Shown: positions 1 through 10,804 of the stretch, in pieces
How the letters are laid out: each line of letters starts with the position of its first letter
Position numbering within the stretch: the stretch's first letter is position 1
Origin: Arthrobacter sp. NtRootA1
GTDB taxonomy: Bacteria; Actinomycetota; Actinomycetes; Actinomycetales; Micrococcaceae
DNA: 64,000 bases
Direction of reading: 5' to 3'
Assembly: GCF_019976975.1 (NCBI RefSeq)
Contig: NZ_AP024630.1
Span: 434,001 to 498,000 of the forward strand
Program-made: the position numbers and the translations under genes
The notes under the pieces: generated by a model
Told to the model about the DNA's origin: nothing
The model's database searches: none
What the model saw: the letters and a program-made list of their open reading frames with translations, nothing else

Positions 1-506
1 ACTACGTTGATGTCGATGTTGACACGTGCAGTCGTGGCTGCGGCACGTGCAGCATCGGCTGCTGCCGCGACGTCGCTGATGACATTGGGGTTGGCCATGT
101 CAAAGAGTTCCGTGGCGAGTTCCACCACCTCACCGGCCAGCTTGATCAGCTGGGCAGGTGTGTGGGCGGCCTGGACCAGGGCATCCTGGATGCCTGCGGC
201 GCGCATGGCCTTGAGTTCCTCGGTCCCGGACGGGAGTTTGTACGAATCAATAACTCGTTGGAAGGCGTGCTCATCGGCGTCTGCAAGGCGCAGCGCTTCA
301 ATAATCAAATGGTCTGCAGCGCTGGTGATGCGGGCAACGGGTTCTGCATGCTGCGCATACTTTTCACCCGTGGTGTACCTGGCGACCATGGCCACCAAGG
401 CTGCGCCCTGGGCAGCGTGAAGGGCAGCGGCGGCTCCTCCGCCGGGGGTGGGCTGCCGCGAAGCGAGCCTGGCAAGGTAGTCGTTGATGGTTTCTGAACT
501 GATCAT
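1..506 (-). CDS. Cyclodeaminase/cyclohydrolase family protein (FTCD C-terminal type), partial
   Basis: This gene runs off the left edge; 168 codons are visible from an ATG at 506. The start reads MISSETINDYLARL and is followed by PTPGGGAAAA at residues 19-28, the Gly-rich signature of the formiminotransferase-cyclodeaminase C-terminal family. The rest is helical and Ala-rich, as expected for this all-alpha fold. Family members act as formimino-THF cyclodeaminases or methenyl-THF cyclohydrolases. It lies 124 bp downstream of dimethylglycine oxidase on the same strand. I infer that it interconverts methenyl-THF and formyl-THF made from the methylene-THF released there, feeding the formyl-THF deformylase upstream. 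The reaction is inferred from context; family membership is fairly secure. The C-terminus is outside the window. Confidence 0.85.
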   Translation of the reverse strand, partial: MISSETINDYLARLASRQPTPGGGAAAALHAAQGAALVAMVARYTTGEKYAQHAEPVARITSAADHLIIEALRLADADEHAFQRVIDSYKLPSGTEELKAMRAAGIQDALVQAAHTPAQLIKLAGEVVELATELFDMANPNVISDVAAAADAARAAATTARVNIDINV

Positions 507-564
507 GTGTCTTCCTGGGCTGGTTGACGAAGTAAGGCCGGGCTGAAGTAGAACGGGGTAAGAC

Positions 565-606
565 AGCGGCCCGGACACCGTTGCGAGGGGATGAGTCCGG
601 GCCGCT
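565..606 (-). terminator. Hairpin between dimethylglycine oxidase and cyclodeaminase genes
   Basis: A perfect 12-bp stem (AGCGGCCCGGAC at 565-576 pairing with 595-606) encloses an 18-nt loop in the gap between two co-directional genes. No good T-run follows on the minus strand, so it may be a partial terminator, an RNA-processing site or an mRNA-stabilising hairpin. Confidence 0.5.
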
Positions 607-630
607 GGCCAACCAAAGCGTCCGTCAGCC

Positions 631-4087
<3,457 letters not shown>

Positions 4088-4100
4088 GTCTCCTCCTTTA

Positions 4101-4133
4101 GATATATTCTTGGGTCCTGTACTGATATATTAG
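4101..4133. promoter_or_regulatory. Repeated GATATATT boxes between purU and the GntR gene
   Basis: Two copies of an AT-rich octamer (GATATATTC at 4101-4109 and TGATATATTAG at 4123-4133) lie 22 bp apart in the divergent promoter region. The second is repeated in reverse orientation upstream of pdxS (4953-4963). I infer they are operator sites for the adjacent GntR/FCD regulator; binding is not shown by sequence alone. Confidence 0.5.
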
Positions 4134-4208
4134 GATTGAGAAACAGCGTATACTGGTCTCAAGGACAGGTCAATAGGTTTTTCGGGAACTGCGGAAGGGG
4201 CTGGCACT

Positions 4209-4889
4209 GTGGCATTCGGAACTCTGGCAATCGCGGAGGACACCAGTAGGAAATCCTTGGCCGACGTCGCGTATGAGCGCTTGCGCGATCGGCTTTTGAT
4301 GCTGGAGATCAAGCCCGGGGACCTCCTCAATGATGAACAGCTGGCGAAGGACCTCGGGATCGGGCGCACTCCGGTGCGCGAAGCCTTGAAGCGGTTGGAA
4401 CTGGACCGCCTCGTGGTCACCTATCCGCGCCGTGGAACATTTGCCACCCGGGTTGAGGTAACGGACTTGGCCTTTATTTCCGAGATCCGCACGCAACTGG
4501 AGCCGCTGGCGGCAGCACGCGCGGCGCGGGTGGCTTCTGCGGCTACGAGGGAGCACCTGCGGGACGTCATGAAGGCCGTGGAGGCCTTTGACGTGGCCGG
4601 CGCGTCGGTTGTGGAAACCCTGCGCCTGGACGCCAGCGTCCATCAGGGCATCTACTCGGCCGCCGCGAATCCTCATCTCGAGGATGTCCTGATCCGCTAT
4701 GACAACCTTGCCACCCGAATTTGGTGCATGGTCCTGGATCGACTGCCGGACCTCGAGCATCACGTCCGCGAACACCTGGACCTCCTGCGCGCGGTCATTG
4801 ATGGTGACGAGGAAAAAGCCGCGGAGTTGGCAAAGGAGCACGTCACGGGCTTTGAGCACGCCGTCCGCACGGCACTCTTCGCCGCCTAG
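4209..4889 (+). CDS. GntR-family regulator with FCD ligand domain
   Basis: DNA-binding repressor or activator of 226 residues starting at GTG. The N-terminal winged helix (about 15-80) contains ADVAYERLRDRLL and GIGRTPVREALKRLE, the standard GntR recognition helix. The C-terminal FCD helical domain (about 90-215) has the metal/ligand-binding pattern LRLDASVHQGIY and a later EHLDLLRAVIDGD with conserved His residues. It is divergent from purU-dmg and upstream of pdxS. The AT-rich boxes in both flanking intergenic regions suggest that it controls both sides. The effector is unknown; a C1 intermediate or amine-derived acid would suit the context. Confidence 0.9.
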   Translation: MAFGTLAIAEDTSRKSLADVAYERLRDRLLMLEIKPGDLLNDEQLAKDLGIGRTPVREALKRLELDRLVVTYPRRGTFATRVEVTDLAFISEIRTQLEPLAAARAARVASAATREHLRDVMKAVEAFDVAGASVVETLRLDASVHQGIYSAAANPHLEDVLIRYDNLATRIWCMVLDRLPDLEHHVREHLDLLRAVIDGDEEKAAELAKEHVTGFEHAVRTALFAA

Positions 4890-4952
4890 GAATTTGCCTC
4901 GCGTTATGGCGGGATTGACTCCCCGCTTCGGCGATTGCATACTGAACTCTAA

Positions 4953-4963
4953 CTAATATATCA
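4953..4963. promoter_or_regulatory. CTAATATATCA box upstream of pdxS
   Basis: The 11-mer is the exact reverse complement of TGATATATTAG at 4123-4133 near purU. It lies about 90 bp before the pdxS start, in the gap after the GntR gene. It is a candidate shared operator. Confidence 0.45.
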
Positions 4964-5055
4964 CCCGGATATCAGGCGTCTCCTGGCTCATAGCCGGGCG
5001 TGCAGTTCCGGGCGCTTGTGATGAAATCGCAGGCTTCAGTCCCTTGGAGTATCAC

Positions 5056-5970
5056 GTGACCTTTAGACCACGCCCTTTCGAACCCATCACGCTAACTGGC
5101 TCCGGCCGCGTTAAGCGGGGTATGGCGGAGATGCTCAAGGGCGGCGTCATCATGGACGTCGTCAATGCCGAGCAGGCCCGCATCGCCGAGGACGCCGGTG
5201 CCGTAGCCGTCATGGCGCTCGAGCGCGTACCCGCCGATATCCGCGCCCAGGGCGGCGTGTCCCGCATGTCCGATCCGGACATGATCGATCAGATCATCGG
5301 CGCCGTGTCCATCCCGGTCATGGCCAAGGCCCGCATCGGCCACTTCGTCGAAGCCCAGGTCCTGCAGGCCTTGGGTGTGGACTACATCGACGAGTCCGAG
5401 GTCCTGACCCCGGCCGACTACGTGAACCACATCGACAAGTGGAACTTCACCGTCCCGTTCGTCTGTGGCGCCACCAACCTTGGTGAGGCGCTGCGCCGCA
5501 TCAACGAAGGCGCGGCAATGATCCGTTCCAAGGGCGAAGCCGGCACCGGGGATGTTTCCAACGCCACCGGCCACATGCGCCAAATCCGCGCCGAGATCGC
5601 CAAGCTCGCAGCCCTTCCCGAGGACGAGCTGTATGTTGCGGCGAAGGAACTGCAGGCCCCGTACGAACTCGTCAAGGAAGTAGCCGCCACCGGCAAGCTC
5701 CCGGTGGTGCTGTTCACCGCTGGTGGCATCGCGACCCCGGCTGACGCTGCGATGATGATGCAGCTCGGCGCGGACGGCGTGTTCGTAGGTTCCGGTATCT
5801 TCAAGTCCGGCAACCCCGCAGAGCGCGCTGCCGCCGTCGTGAAGGCCACCGCCTACTACGACGATCCCGACGTCATCGCCAAGGTCTCCCGCGGCCTGGG
5901 CGAAGCCATGGTCGGCATCAACGTCGACGAAATCCCGCAGCCCCACCGCCTGGCAGAACGCGGCTGGTGA
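5056..5970 (+). CDS. pdxS: Pyridoxal 5'-phosphate synthase, lyase subunit
   Basis: Builds PLP from ribose 5-phosphate, glyceraldehyde 3-phosphate and ammonia supplied by the glutaminase PdxT. The family signature is unmistakable: [36 protein letters not shown] with the first catalytic Lys, the phosphate loop GEAGTGDV, and [12 protein letters not shown] near the second Lys. I prefer the GTG at 5056 (304 residues), six bases after GGAG, to the in-frame TTG at 5044, which overlaps that ribosome binding site. No pdxT is adjacent, which is unusual because the two are often neighbours. PLP is needed by serine hydroxymethyltransferase, a possible link to the C1 genes on its left. Confidence 0.95.
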   Translation: MTFRPRPFEPITLTGSGRVKRGMAEMLKGGVIMDVVNAEQARIAEDAGAVAVMALERVPADIRAQGGVSRMSDPDMIDQIIGAVSIPVMAKARIGHFVEAQVLQALGVDYIDESEVLTPADYVNHIDKWNFTVPFVCGATNLGEALRRINEGAAMIRSKGEAGTGDVSNATGHMRQIRAEIAKLAALPEDELYVAAKELQAPYELVKEVAATGKLPVVLFTAGGIATPADAAMMMQLGADGVFVGSGIFKSGNPAERAAAVVKATAYYDDPDVIAKVSRGLGEAMVGINVDEIPQPHRLAERGW

Positions 5971-5976
5971 CGTGCG

Positions 5977-6201
5977 ATGTTGGGGGCGAAGCCGGACAGG
6001 ACAATCACCGGGCGCGGCCTGCGCAAGGACTGGGCACAGTTAACAGGCCATACAGTGGAGGTCTGGCTCTCGGACGACCTTGTCATGACCGGCGTGGTGG
6101 AGCAGGCGTCCGACGACGACTCCGTCCTTTGGATCGCAGCTGCCGGTGCATCCACAAGGAGGCTGTTCGATAAGTCAACCGGTTATCAGGTCTGGGTGTG
6201 A
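5977..6201 (+). CDS. Small protein of unknown function
   Basis: A 74-residue protein starts 6 bp after pdxS and is probably co-transcribed with it. It begins MLGAKPDRTITGRGLRKDW and has TGHTVEVWLSDDLVMTGVVE in the middle, a pattern of short beta strands that could form a small barrel. It ends DKSTGYQVWV. There is no signal peptide or membrane segment. I do not recognise a family. Codon use matches the neighbours, which supports a real gene, but the function is unknown. Confidence 0.6.
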   Translation: MLGAKPDRTITGRGLRKDWAQLTGHTVEVWLSDDLVMTGVVEQASDDDSVLWIAAAGASTRRLFDKSTGYQVWV

Positions 6202-6266
6202 TGATTGTCGTCCTTGCCTGATCCAAACTACTGTCAGTTCTCTGCGACCCGAGAAAGGAACCGATT

Positions 6267-7370
6267 GTGGTTCATAAAGTAAAAGCTGTCATCGCGAAGG
6301 AAAAGAACGCTCCGGTTACTTTGGAGACCATCCTGGTACCGGATCCAGGGCCGGGTGAGGCGCTGGTGGATATCCTCACCTGCGGTGTGTGCCACACGGA
6401 TCTGCACTACCAGCAGGGCGGCATCTCGGACGATTTCCCGTTCCTTCTCGGCCACGAGGCCACAGGCGTGGTCAGCGCGGTGGGCCCGGATGTCACGGAC
6501 GTCGCCCCCGGCGATAGGGTCATCCTGAACTGGCGTGCGGTGTGCGGTCAATGTCGTGCCTGTGCCAAGGGCCAGCCGCAGTACTGCTTCAACACCCACA
6601 ACGCCACGCAGAAGATGACGCTGGAGGATGGCACCGAGCTTTCGCCCGCACTGGGAATTGGCGCCTTCGCCGAGAAGACCCTCGTGGCCGCGGGTCAATG
6701 CACCAAGGTAGATGATTCGGTGGATCCTGCTGCAGTAGGTCTGCTGGGATGCGGCGTGATGGCCGGCATCGGTGCGGCCATCAATACCGGTGAGGTCAAG
6801 CGCGGCGAGTCCGTGGCCGTCATCGGGTGCGGTGGCGTAGGCATTGCCGCGATCGCCGGCGCCAAGCTGGCCGGTGCCACTACCATCATTGCCGTGGATA
6901 TCGATGCCAACAAGGTGGACATGGCCAAGTCCCTGGGAGCCACCCACGGAGTGAACTCCAGCATCGAGGATCCCGTAGAAGCTATCCGGGCCCTGACGGG
7001 AGGCAACGGCGCAGACCTGGTGATTGACGCCGTCGGACGTCCCGAAACGTACAAGCAGGCTTTCTATGCCCGCGACCTCGCAGGCCGCGTTGTCCTGGTT
7101 GGCGTCCCTTCGCCCACCGCCACACTGGAGCTGCCGCTACTGGATGTCTTCGGCCGCGGCGGTTCCTTGAAGTCCTCCTGGTACGGCGACTGCCTGCCTT
7201 CCCGCGACTTCCCGATGCTGGTGGAGCACTACAAGCAAGGCAACCTGAACCTGGACGCCTTCGTGACAGAACGCATCACGATCGACCAGGTCGAGGAAGC
7301 CTTCGCCCGGATGCAGGAGGGCAAAGTCCTTCGCTCCGTCGTGGAAATCGAGCCGGCGGTGGCGCTCTGA
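6267..7370 (+). CDS. mscR: S-(hydroxymethyl)mycothiol dehydrogenase
   Basis: A zinc-dependent medium-chain alcohol dehydrogenase that oxidises the formaldehyde-mycothiol adduct with NAD+. The 367-residue protein carries the catalytic-zinc region CGVCHTDLH and a GHEATG motif. The structural-zinc cluster [15 protein letters not shown] and the Rossmann loop GCGGVG follow. The sequence resembles the mycothiol-dependent enzymes of actinobacteria more than glutathione-dependent FDH. GTG start at 6267 behind GAAAGGAA. It is translationally coupled (TGATG overlap) to a metallo-beta-lactamase-fold gene, the usual actinobacterial pair. Together they detoxify formaldehyde generated by nearby demethylation enzymes. 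Confidence 0.92.
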   Translation: MVHKVKAVIAKEKNAPVTLETILVPDPGPGEALVDILTCGVCHTDLHYQQGGISDDFPFLLGHEATGVVSAVGPDVTDVAPGDRVILNWRAVCGQCRACAKGQPQYCFNTHNATQKMTLEDGTELSPALGIGAFAEKTLVAAGQCTKVDDSVDPAAVGLLGCGVMAGIGAAINTGEVKRGESVAVIGCGGVGIAAIAGAKLAGATTIIAVDIDANKVDMAKSLGATHGVNSSIEDPVEAIRALTGGNGADLVIDAVGRPETYKQAFYARDLAGRVVLVGVPSPTATLELPLLDVFGRGGSLKSSWYGDCLPSRDFPMLVEHYKQGNLNLDAFVTERITIDQVEEAFARMQEGKVLRSVVEIEPAVAL

Positions 7371-7993
7371 TGGCCGTCACCGTACAGAACCGGGTCACCT
7401 CCGGAACGTTTTCGCTCGACGGCGGAACCTGGGACGTGGACAACAACGTCTGGATTGTTGGGGATGAGCAGGAATGCGTCATCATCGATGCCCCGCACGA
7501 TGCCCGGGCAATCATCGAGCAGGTGCAGGGCCGCAGAGTCCTGGCCATCCTGCTGACCCACGCCCACAATGACCATATTGGGGCCGTGCGGGAGGTTGCT
7601 GACGCGGTTCAAGCACCCATCTACCTGCATCCCGAGGACCTGGTTTTGTGGGAGCAGGTCTATCCGGACACCACGCCGGACAGGTACCTCAGCGACGGCG
7701 ACATTTTCACTGTCGCGGGAGCTGAATTGCGGGCCATCCACACACCGGGCCACTCGCCGGGGTCCACGTGCTTCCTGCTGGAGGAACAGGACACGGTCTT
7801 CACCGGAGACACCCTGTTCAACGGTGGTCCGGGAGCAACCGGGCGGTCCTACAGCGATTACCCCACCATCCTGGCATCCATCCGGGAACGGCTGCTGACC
7901 CTTCCCGCTCACACGGTGGTGCGCACCGGGCATGGGGACAACACCACCATCGGAGCCGAGCGCGAGACGCTGGCCCTTCTAAAGCAGGACTAA
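7370..7993 (+). CDS. Metallo-beta-lactamase-fold hydrolase, partner of the mycothiol dehydrogenase
   Basis: A 207-residue hydrolase with the binuclear zinc motif THAHNDHIGAV, a second His in HTPGHSPGS, the bridging Asp in FTGDTLF, and a terminal GHGDN. This is the glyoxalase II-like arrangement. It overlaps the preceding dehydrogenase stop codon by one base. From its partner I infer that it hydrolyses S-formylmycothiol or a related thioester to formate and mycothiol. Family membership is secure, but the exact substrate is an inference. Confidence 0.88.
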   Translation: MAVTVQNRVTSGTFSLDGGTWDVDNNVWIVGDEQECVIIDAPHDARAIIEQVQGRRVLAILLTHAHNDHIGAVREVADAVQAPIYLHPEDLVLWEQVYPDTTPDRYLSDGDIFTVAGAELRAIHTPGHSPGSTCFLLEEQDTVFTGDTLFNGGPGATGRSYSDYPTILASIRERLLTLPAHTVVRTGHGDNTTIGAERETLALLKQD

Positions 7994-8001
7994 GCGGCCG
8001 A

Positions 8002-9294
8002 CTACCGGAGTCCCGCACTGTGCGCCAAAGCGATGGCCTCAGTGCGGGACCGGACGTCGAGCTTCCGGAAGAGGTTCCGGATATGAAATTTCACAGTATT
8101 TTCGCTGACATTCAGTTCAGCGGCGATGGCCCGGTTACGTTGGCCGGCCGCCAGTAATTGCAGGACTTCCAGCTCCCTTGCCGCAAGGCCCCAAGCCGCC
8201 ACATCCCCTGCCGGTGCCGAAGGCGGATCCAGCGGCAACACCACCGAAATGTCGGCTCCCCAGCCCTGCATGACGTCCAGGCTCATCCTGCCGTTAACAG
8301 CTTGCACGCGTTGGCGCAGGCGTTCGATGTTGGGAGCCTCGGGGGATAGCTCGCCCCTGCCGTCGTCACGGACGTTGATGAGCAGGTTCTCGCCATCGCA
8401 GTCCCACTGTGCCCGGACACGATGCACGTCAGGTTGCTCGGCGATGGCCAGGACCAGGCCCCGAACCACGGCGCGGGCGGCGTGGGCTACTTCCCCCGGC
8501 AATGCCCTGCCGTTCGCAGGCGGTTCGATGAACTGGATATCGATGTTGCTGAAGTGCATCAGGGGACGGAGGTCCTCGCGAAGCCTTTCGAACGCCGTGC
8601 TGACCGGTTCCTCCACAAGATCGCTGGTGCGGTCGTTCAAGGTCCGCAGGCTGATCAGGGCCTTGACGGTCATGTCCGTGACGGCCGTACGGGCTGCGTG
8701 GTCGTCCATGGAGTTGGACCTCAACGCCGCGAGCACAGTTTCCAATGTGGTGGAGTGCTGATCCACCAACTCTGCGGTTACGCGGATCCGCTCCGCTGAT
8801 GCGGCGCGGGATTCCAGAAGGTACGACGGCGGCGCGTCAGAGACCTTCTCCTGGATACGGGCCGCTGTGAGTCGCCAAAGGTAGGAGAGGACACGCTCGG
8901 CATCTTCTGACTGGCCTTCCCCAGGATCGGTGAGGACCAGGAGTGCGTTGCTCGGCGCGTAGCCCAAGGCCAGTACCTCCCGCTCTTTCCCCGCGATAAC
9001 AGCCTTGGCCCGCCACGGGTCCCCGCCTGGAATCGCGGCCCTTACGCGGTCCAGTTCCGGGATGGAAACCCTGCTGACAATGCTTTCCTCGCCCGCCTTC
9101 TTTTGCGGGCGGCCCGTGCAGTCCTCGGTAAATATCACCAGGGCGCTGGACTTGATGAAGGGTGCAAGGGCAGTACGCAGGCTCTCTGCAATACGCATCA
9201 GGGGTGCCTGCGCGATGTCTGCGATGGCGTCCAGAAGTTGCCACGGAAGGGCCCCGGTATCCGGGCGGCGTTTGCTCTCTGTCAGCTGGGTCAT
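8002..9294 (-). CDS. LuxR-type regulator fused to a GAF-like and degenerate histidine-kinase core
   Basis: A 430-residue protein with three parts. Residues about 20-160 form a GAF-like sensor region. About 165-355 resemble a HisKA_3/HATPase core: SAERIRVTAELVDQHSTTLE where a kinase would have its phospho-acceptor helix, and a G-box NVRDDGRGE. The last 65 residues are a LuxR helix-turn-helix (LAARELEVLQLLAAGQRNRAIAAEL, NVSENTVKFHIRNLFRKL). There is no receiver domain, and the usual LHD phospho-acceptor motif is replaced by LVD. It is divergent from hxlB-hxlA and is their most likely regulator. It could sense formaldehyde or a C1 metabolite and pass the signal through the ATPase-like core directly to DNA. 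Confidence 0.85.
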   Translation of the reverse strand: MTQLTESKRRPDTGALPWQLLDAIADIAQAPLMRIAESLRTALAPFIKSSALVIFTEDCTGRPQKKAGEESIVSRVSIPELDRVRAAIPGGDPWRAKAVIAGKEREVLALGYAPSNALLVLTDPGEGQSEDAERVLSYLWRLTAARIQEKVSDAPPSYLLESRAASAERIRVTAELVDQHSTTLETVLAALRSNSMDDHAARTAVTDMTVKALISLRTLNDRTSDLVEEPVSTAFERLREDLRPLMHFSNIDIQFIEPPANGRALPGEVAHAARAVVRGLVLAIAEQPDVHRVRAQWDCDGENLLINVRDDGRGELSPEAPNIERLRQRVQAVNGRMSLDVMQGWGADISVVLPLDPPSAPAGDVAAWGLAARELEVLQLLAAGQRNRAIAAELNVSENTVKFHIRNLFRKLDVRSRTEAIALAHSAGLR

Positions 9295-9326
9295 GGATGC
9301 AGCCTAAACGAAGTGACGCCACGTTA

Positions 9327-9344
9327 ACTACCCAAAAGGGTGGT
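9327..9344. promoter_or_regulatory. Inverted repeat in the LuxR-hxlB divergent promoter
   Basis: ACTACCC-AAAA-GGGTGGT is a 7-bp inverted repeat with one mismatch, 33 bp before the LuxR-type gene start and about 100 bp before hxlB. It is a plausible operator. Confidence 0.4.
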
Positions 9345-9442
9345 ATGAACTGCTCGTTTTCGGCGTTCCCCCTACCCGAACTGCCCGGAAGACTTGTCTA
9401 TAGGCCCGAAAGGCTTGAGCACCTATCCACGAAGGAGTGAAT

Positions 9443-10033
9443 GTGAACGTCACCGCAGAAACAGCAACTGCCACGAGCGCGGACGTAGCCGGCAATGTAT
9501 CTCTGATCCTCGGCGAAGTCGCTGACACTACCTCTGGCATTGACTACGCTCAGTTGGCCCATCTTGCGGACAGGATCAAGGGGGCTGGGCGTGTGTTCCT
9601 TGCAGGAGCCGGGCGTAGCGGCCTGGTCCTCAGGATGGCGGCAATGAGGCTGATGCACCTGGGCCTGACCGTCCACGTTGCCGGGGACACCACCACGCCA
9701 GCCATCAGTTCCGGAGACCTTCTGGTGGTCGCGTCCGGTTCAGGTACGACGTCCGGTGTGGTCAAAGCTGCCCAAACCGCACTTGAAGCAGGTGCACAGG
9801 TTGCTGCCATCACCACCAATGCCTCCTCGCCCTTGGCGGGGCTGGCCGACGCCGTGGTGATTATCCCGGCGGCCCAAAAGACGGACCACGGTTCAAACAT
9901 TTCGCGCCAGTACTCCGGCAGCCTCTTTGAGCAGGCGCTGTTCCTTGCCACGGAGTCGGTTTTCCAGACCCTTTGGGACGCCGCCGACGAACCCGCCGAA
10001 CAGCTCTGGCTGCGTCACGCCAACCTCGAGTAA
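9443..10033 (+). CDS. hxlB: 6-phospho-3-hexuloisomerase
   Basis: Second enzyme of the ribulose monophosphate pathway, isomerising 3-hexulose 6-phosphate to fructose 6-phosphate. The 196-residue SIS-domain protein has FLAGAGRSGLVLRMAAMRLMHLGL and VVASGSGTTSGVVKAAQTAL, the sugar-phosphate loops of the family. It ends with the usual conserved SLFEQALFLATESVF helix. I take the GTG at 9443, five bases after GGAG; the in-frame GTG at 9437 overlaps the ribosome binding site. hxlA follows after 69 bp. The hxlB-hxlA order and a C1-rich neighbourhood indicate formaldehyde assimilation or detoxification. Confidence 0.93.
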   Translation: MNVTAETATATSADVAGNVSLILGEVADTTSGIDYAQLAHLADRIKGAGRVFLAGAGRSGLVLRMAAMRLMHLGLTVHVAGDTTTPAISSGDLLVVASGSGTTSGVVKAAQTALEAGAQVAAITTNASSPLAGLADAVVIIPAAQKTDHGSNISRQYSGSLFEQALFLATESVFQTLWDAADEPAEQLWLRHANLE

Positions 10034-10102
10034 GCCCAACCGCTACCTACTTGAGACCGCACCAACTCACCAACAACCCACAAAGAAAGTAAGAACAACA
10101 CT

Positions 10103-10726
10103 ATGAAACTTCAAGTCGCACTGGACCTCCTCACCACCGAGGCAGCCCTGGAACTGGCCGGCAAAGTAGCCGAGCACGTCGACATCATCGAGCTGGGCAC
10201 GCCGCTGATCAAGGCAGAGGGCCTCTCCGCAGTGACCGCGATCAAGGAAGCACACCCCAGCAAGATCGTCTTCGCCGACATGAAGACCATGGACGCTGGA
10301 GAACTCGAAGCCGACATCGCCTTCAAGGCCGGCGCCGACCTCGTCTCAGTGCTCGGAACGGCGGATGACTCCACCATTGCAGGTGCAGTCAAGGCAGCCC
10401 AGACGCACAACAAGGGCATCGTGGTAGACCTGATCGGCGTTGCTGACAAGGTCACCCGTGCAAAGGAAGCCCGCGCTCTCGGGGCCAAGTTCATCGAGTT
10501 CCACGCTGGCCTGGACGAGCAAGCCCAGCCTGGCTTCGACCTTCGCGGCCTCCTTAATGCCGGCGAACAAGCCCGCGTACCGTTTTCGGTTGCAGGCGGC
10601 GTCAACGCCTCCACCATCCAGGCCGTGCAGTTGGCCGGTGCCGACGTAGCCGTGGCCGGTAGCGCCATCTACAGCGCCCTTGATCCGGAACTGGCCGCCA
10701 AGGAACTCAAAGCAGCCATCCAGTAA
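10103..10726 (+). CDS. hxlA: 3-hexulose-6-phosphate synthase
   Basis: Condenses formaldehyde with ribulose 5-phosphate. The 207-residue OMPDC-superfamily TIM barrel starts MKLQVALDLLTTEAALEL. It has HVDIIELGTPLIKAEG, the catalytic FADMKTMDAGELEADIAF (Asp-x-Lys-x-x-Asp), and the phosphate loop VAGGVN with VAGSAIYSA. Length and motifs are typical of HPS. ATG start at 10103; a strong bidirectional hairpin terminator closes the operon. Confidence 0.95.
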   Translation: MKLQVALDLLTTEAALELAGKVAEHVDIIELGTPLIKAEGLSAVTAIKEAHPSKIVFADMKTMDAGELEADIAFKAGADLVSVLGTADDSTIAGAVKAAQTHNKGIVVDLIGVADKVTRAKEARALGAKFIEFHAGLDEQAQPGFDLRGLLNAGEQARVPFSVAGGVNASTIQAVQLAGADVAVAGSAIYSALDPELAAKELKAAIQ

Positions 10727-10748
10727 GGCCTTCAGCCCAATAACGGTC

Positions 10749-10798
10749 GCCGCCCGGAAGATACCCCTCAAGGGGTACTTTTCCGGGCGGCTCCTTTT
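10749..10798. terminator. Bidirectional terminator between hxlA and the debranching-enzyme gene
   Basis: A long hairpin: outer arms GCCGCCCGGAA (10749-10759) and TTCCGGGCGGC (10781-10791), inner arms TACCCCT and AGGGGTA around CA. It is followed by CTCCTTTTTG on the plus strand and separates two convergent genes. Confidence 0.85.
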
Positions 10799-10804
10799 TG
10801 GGGC

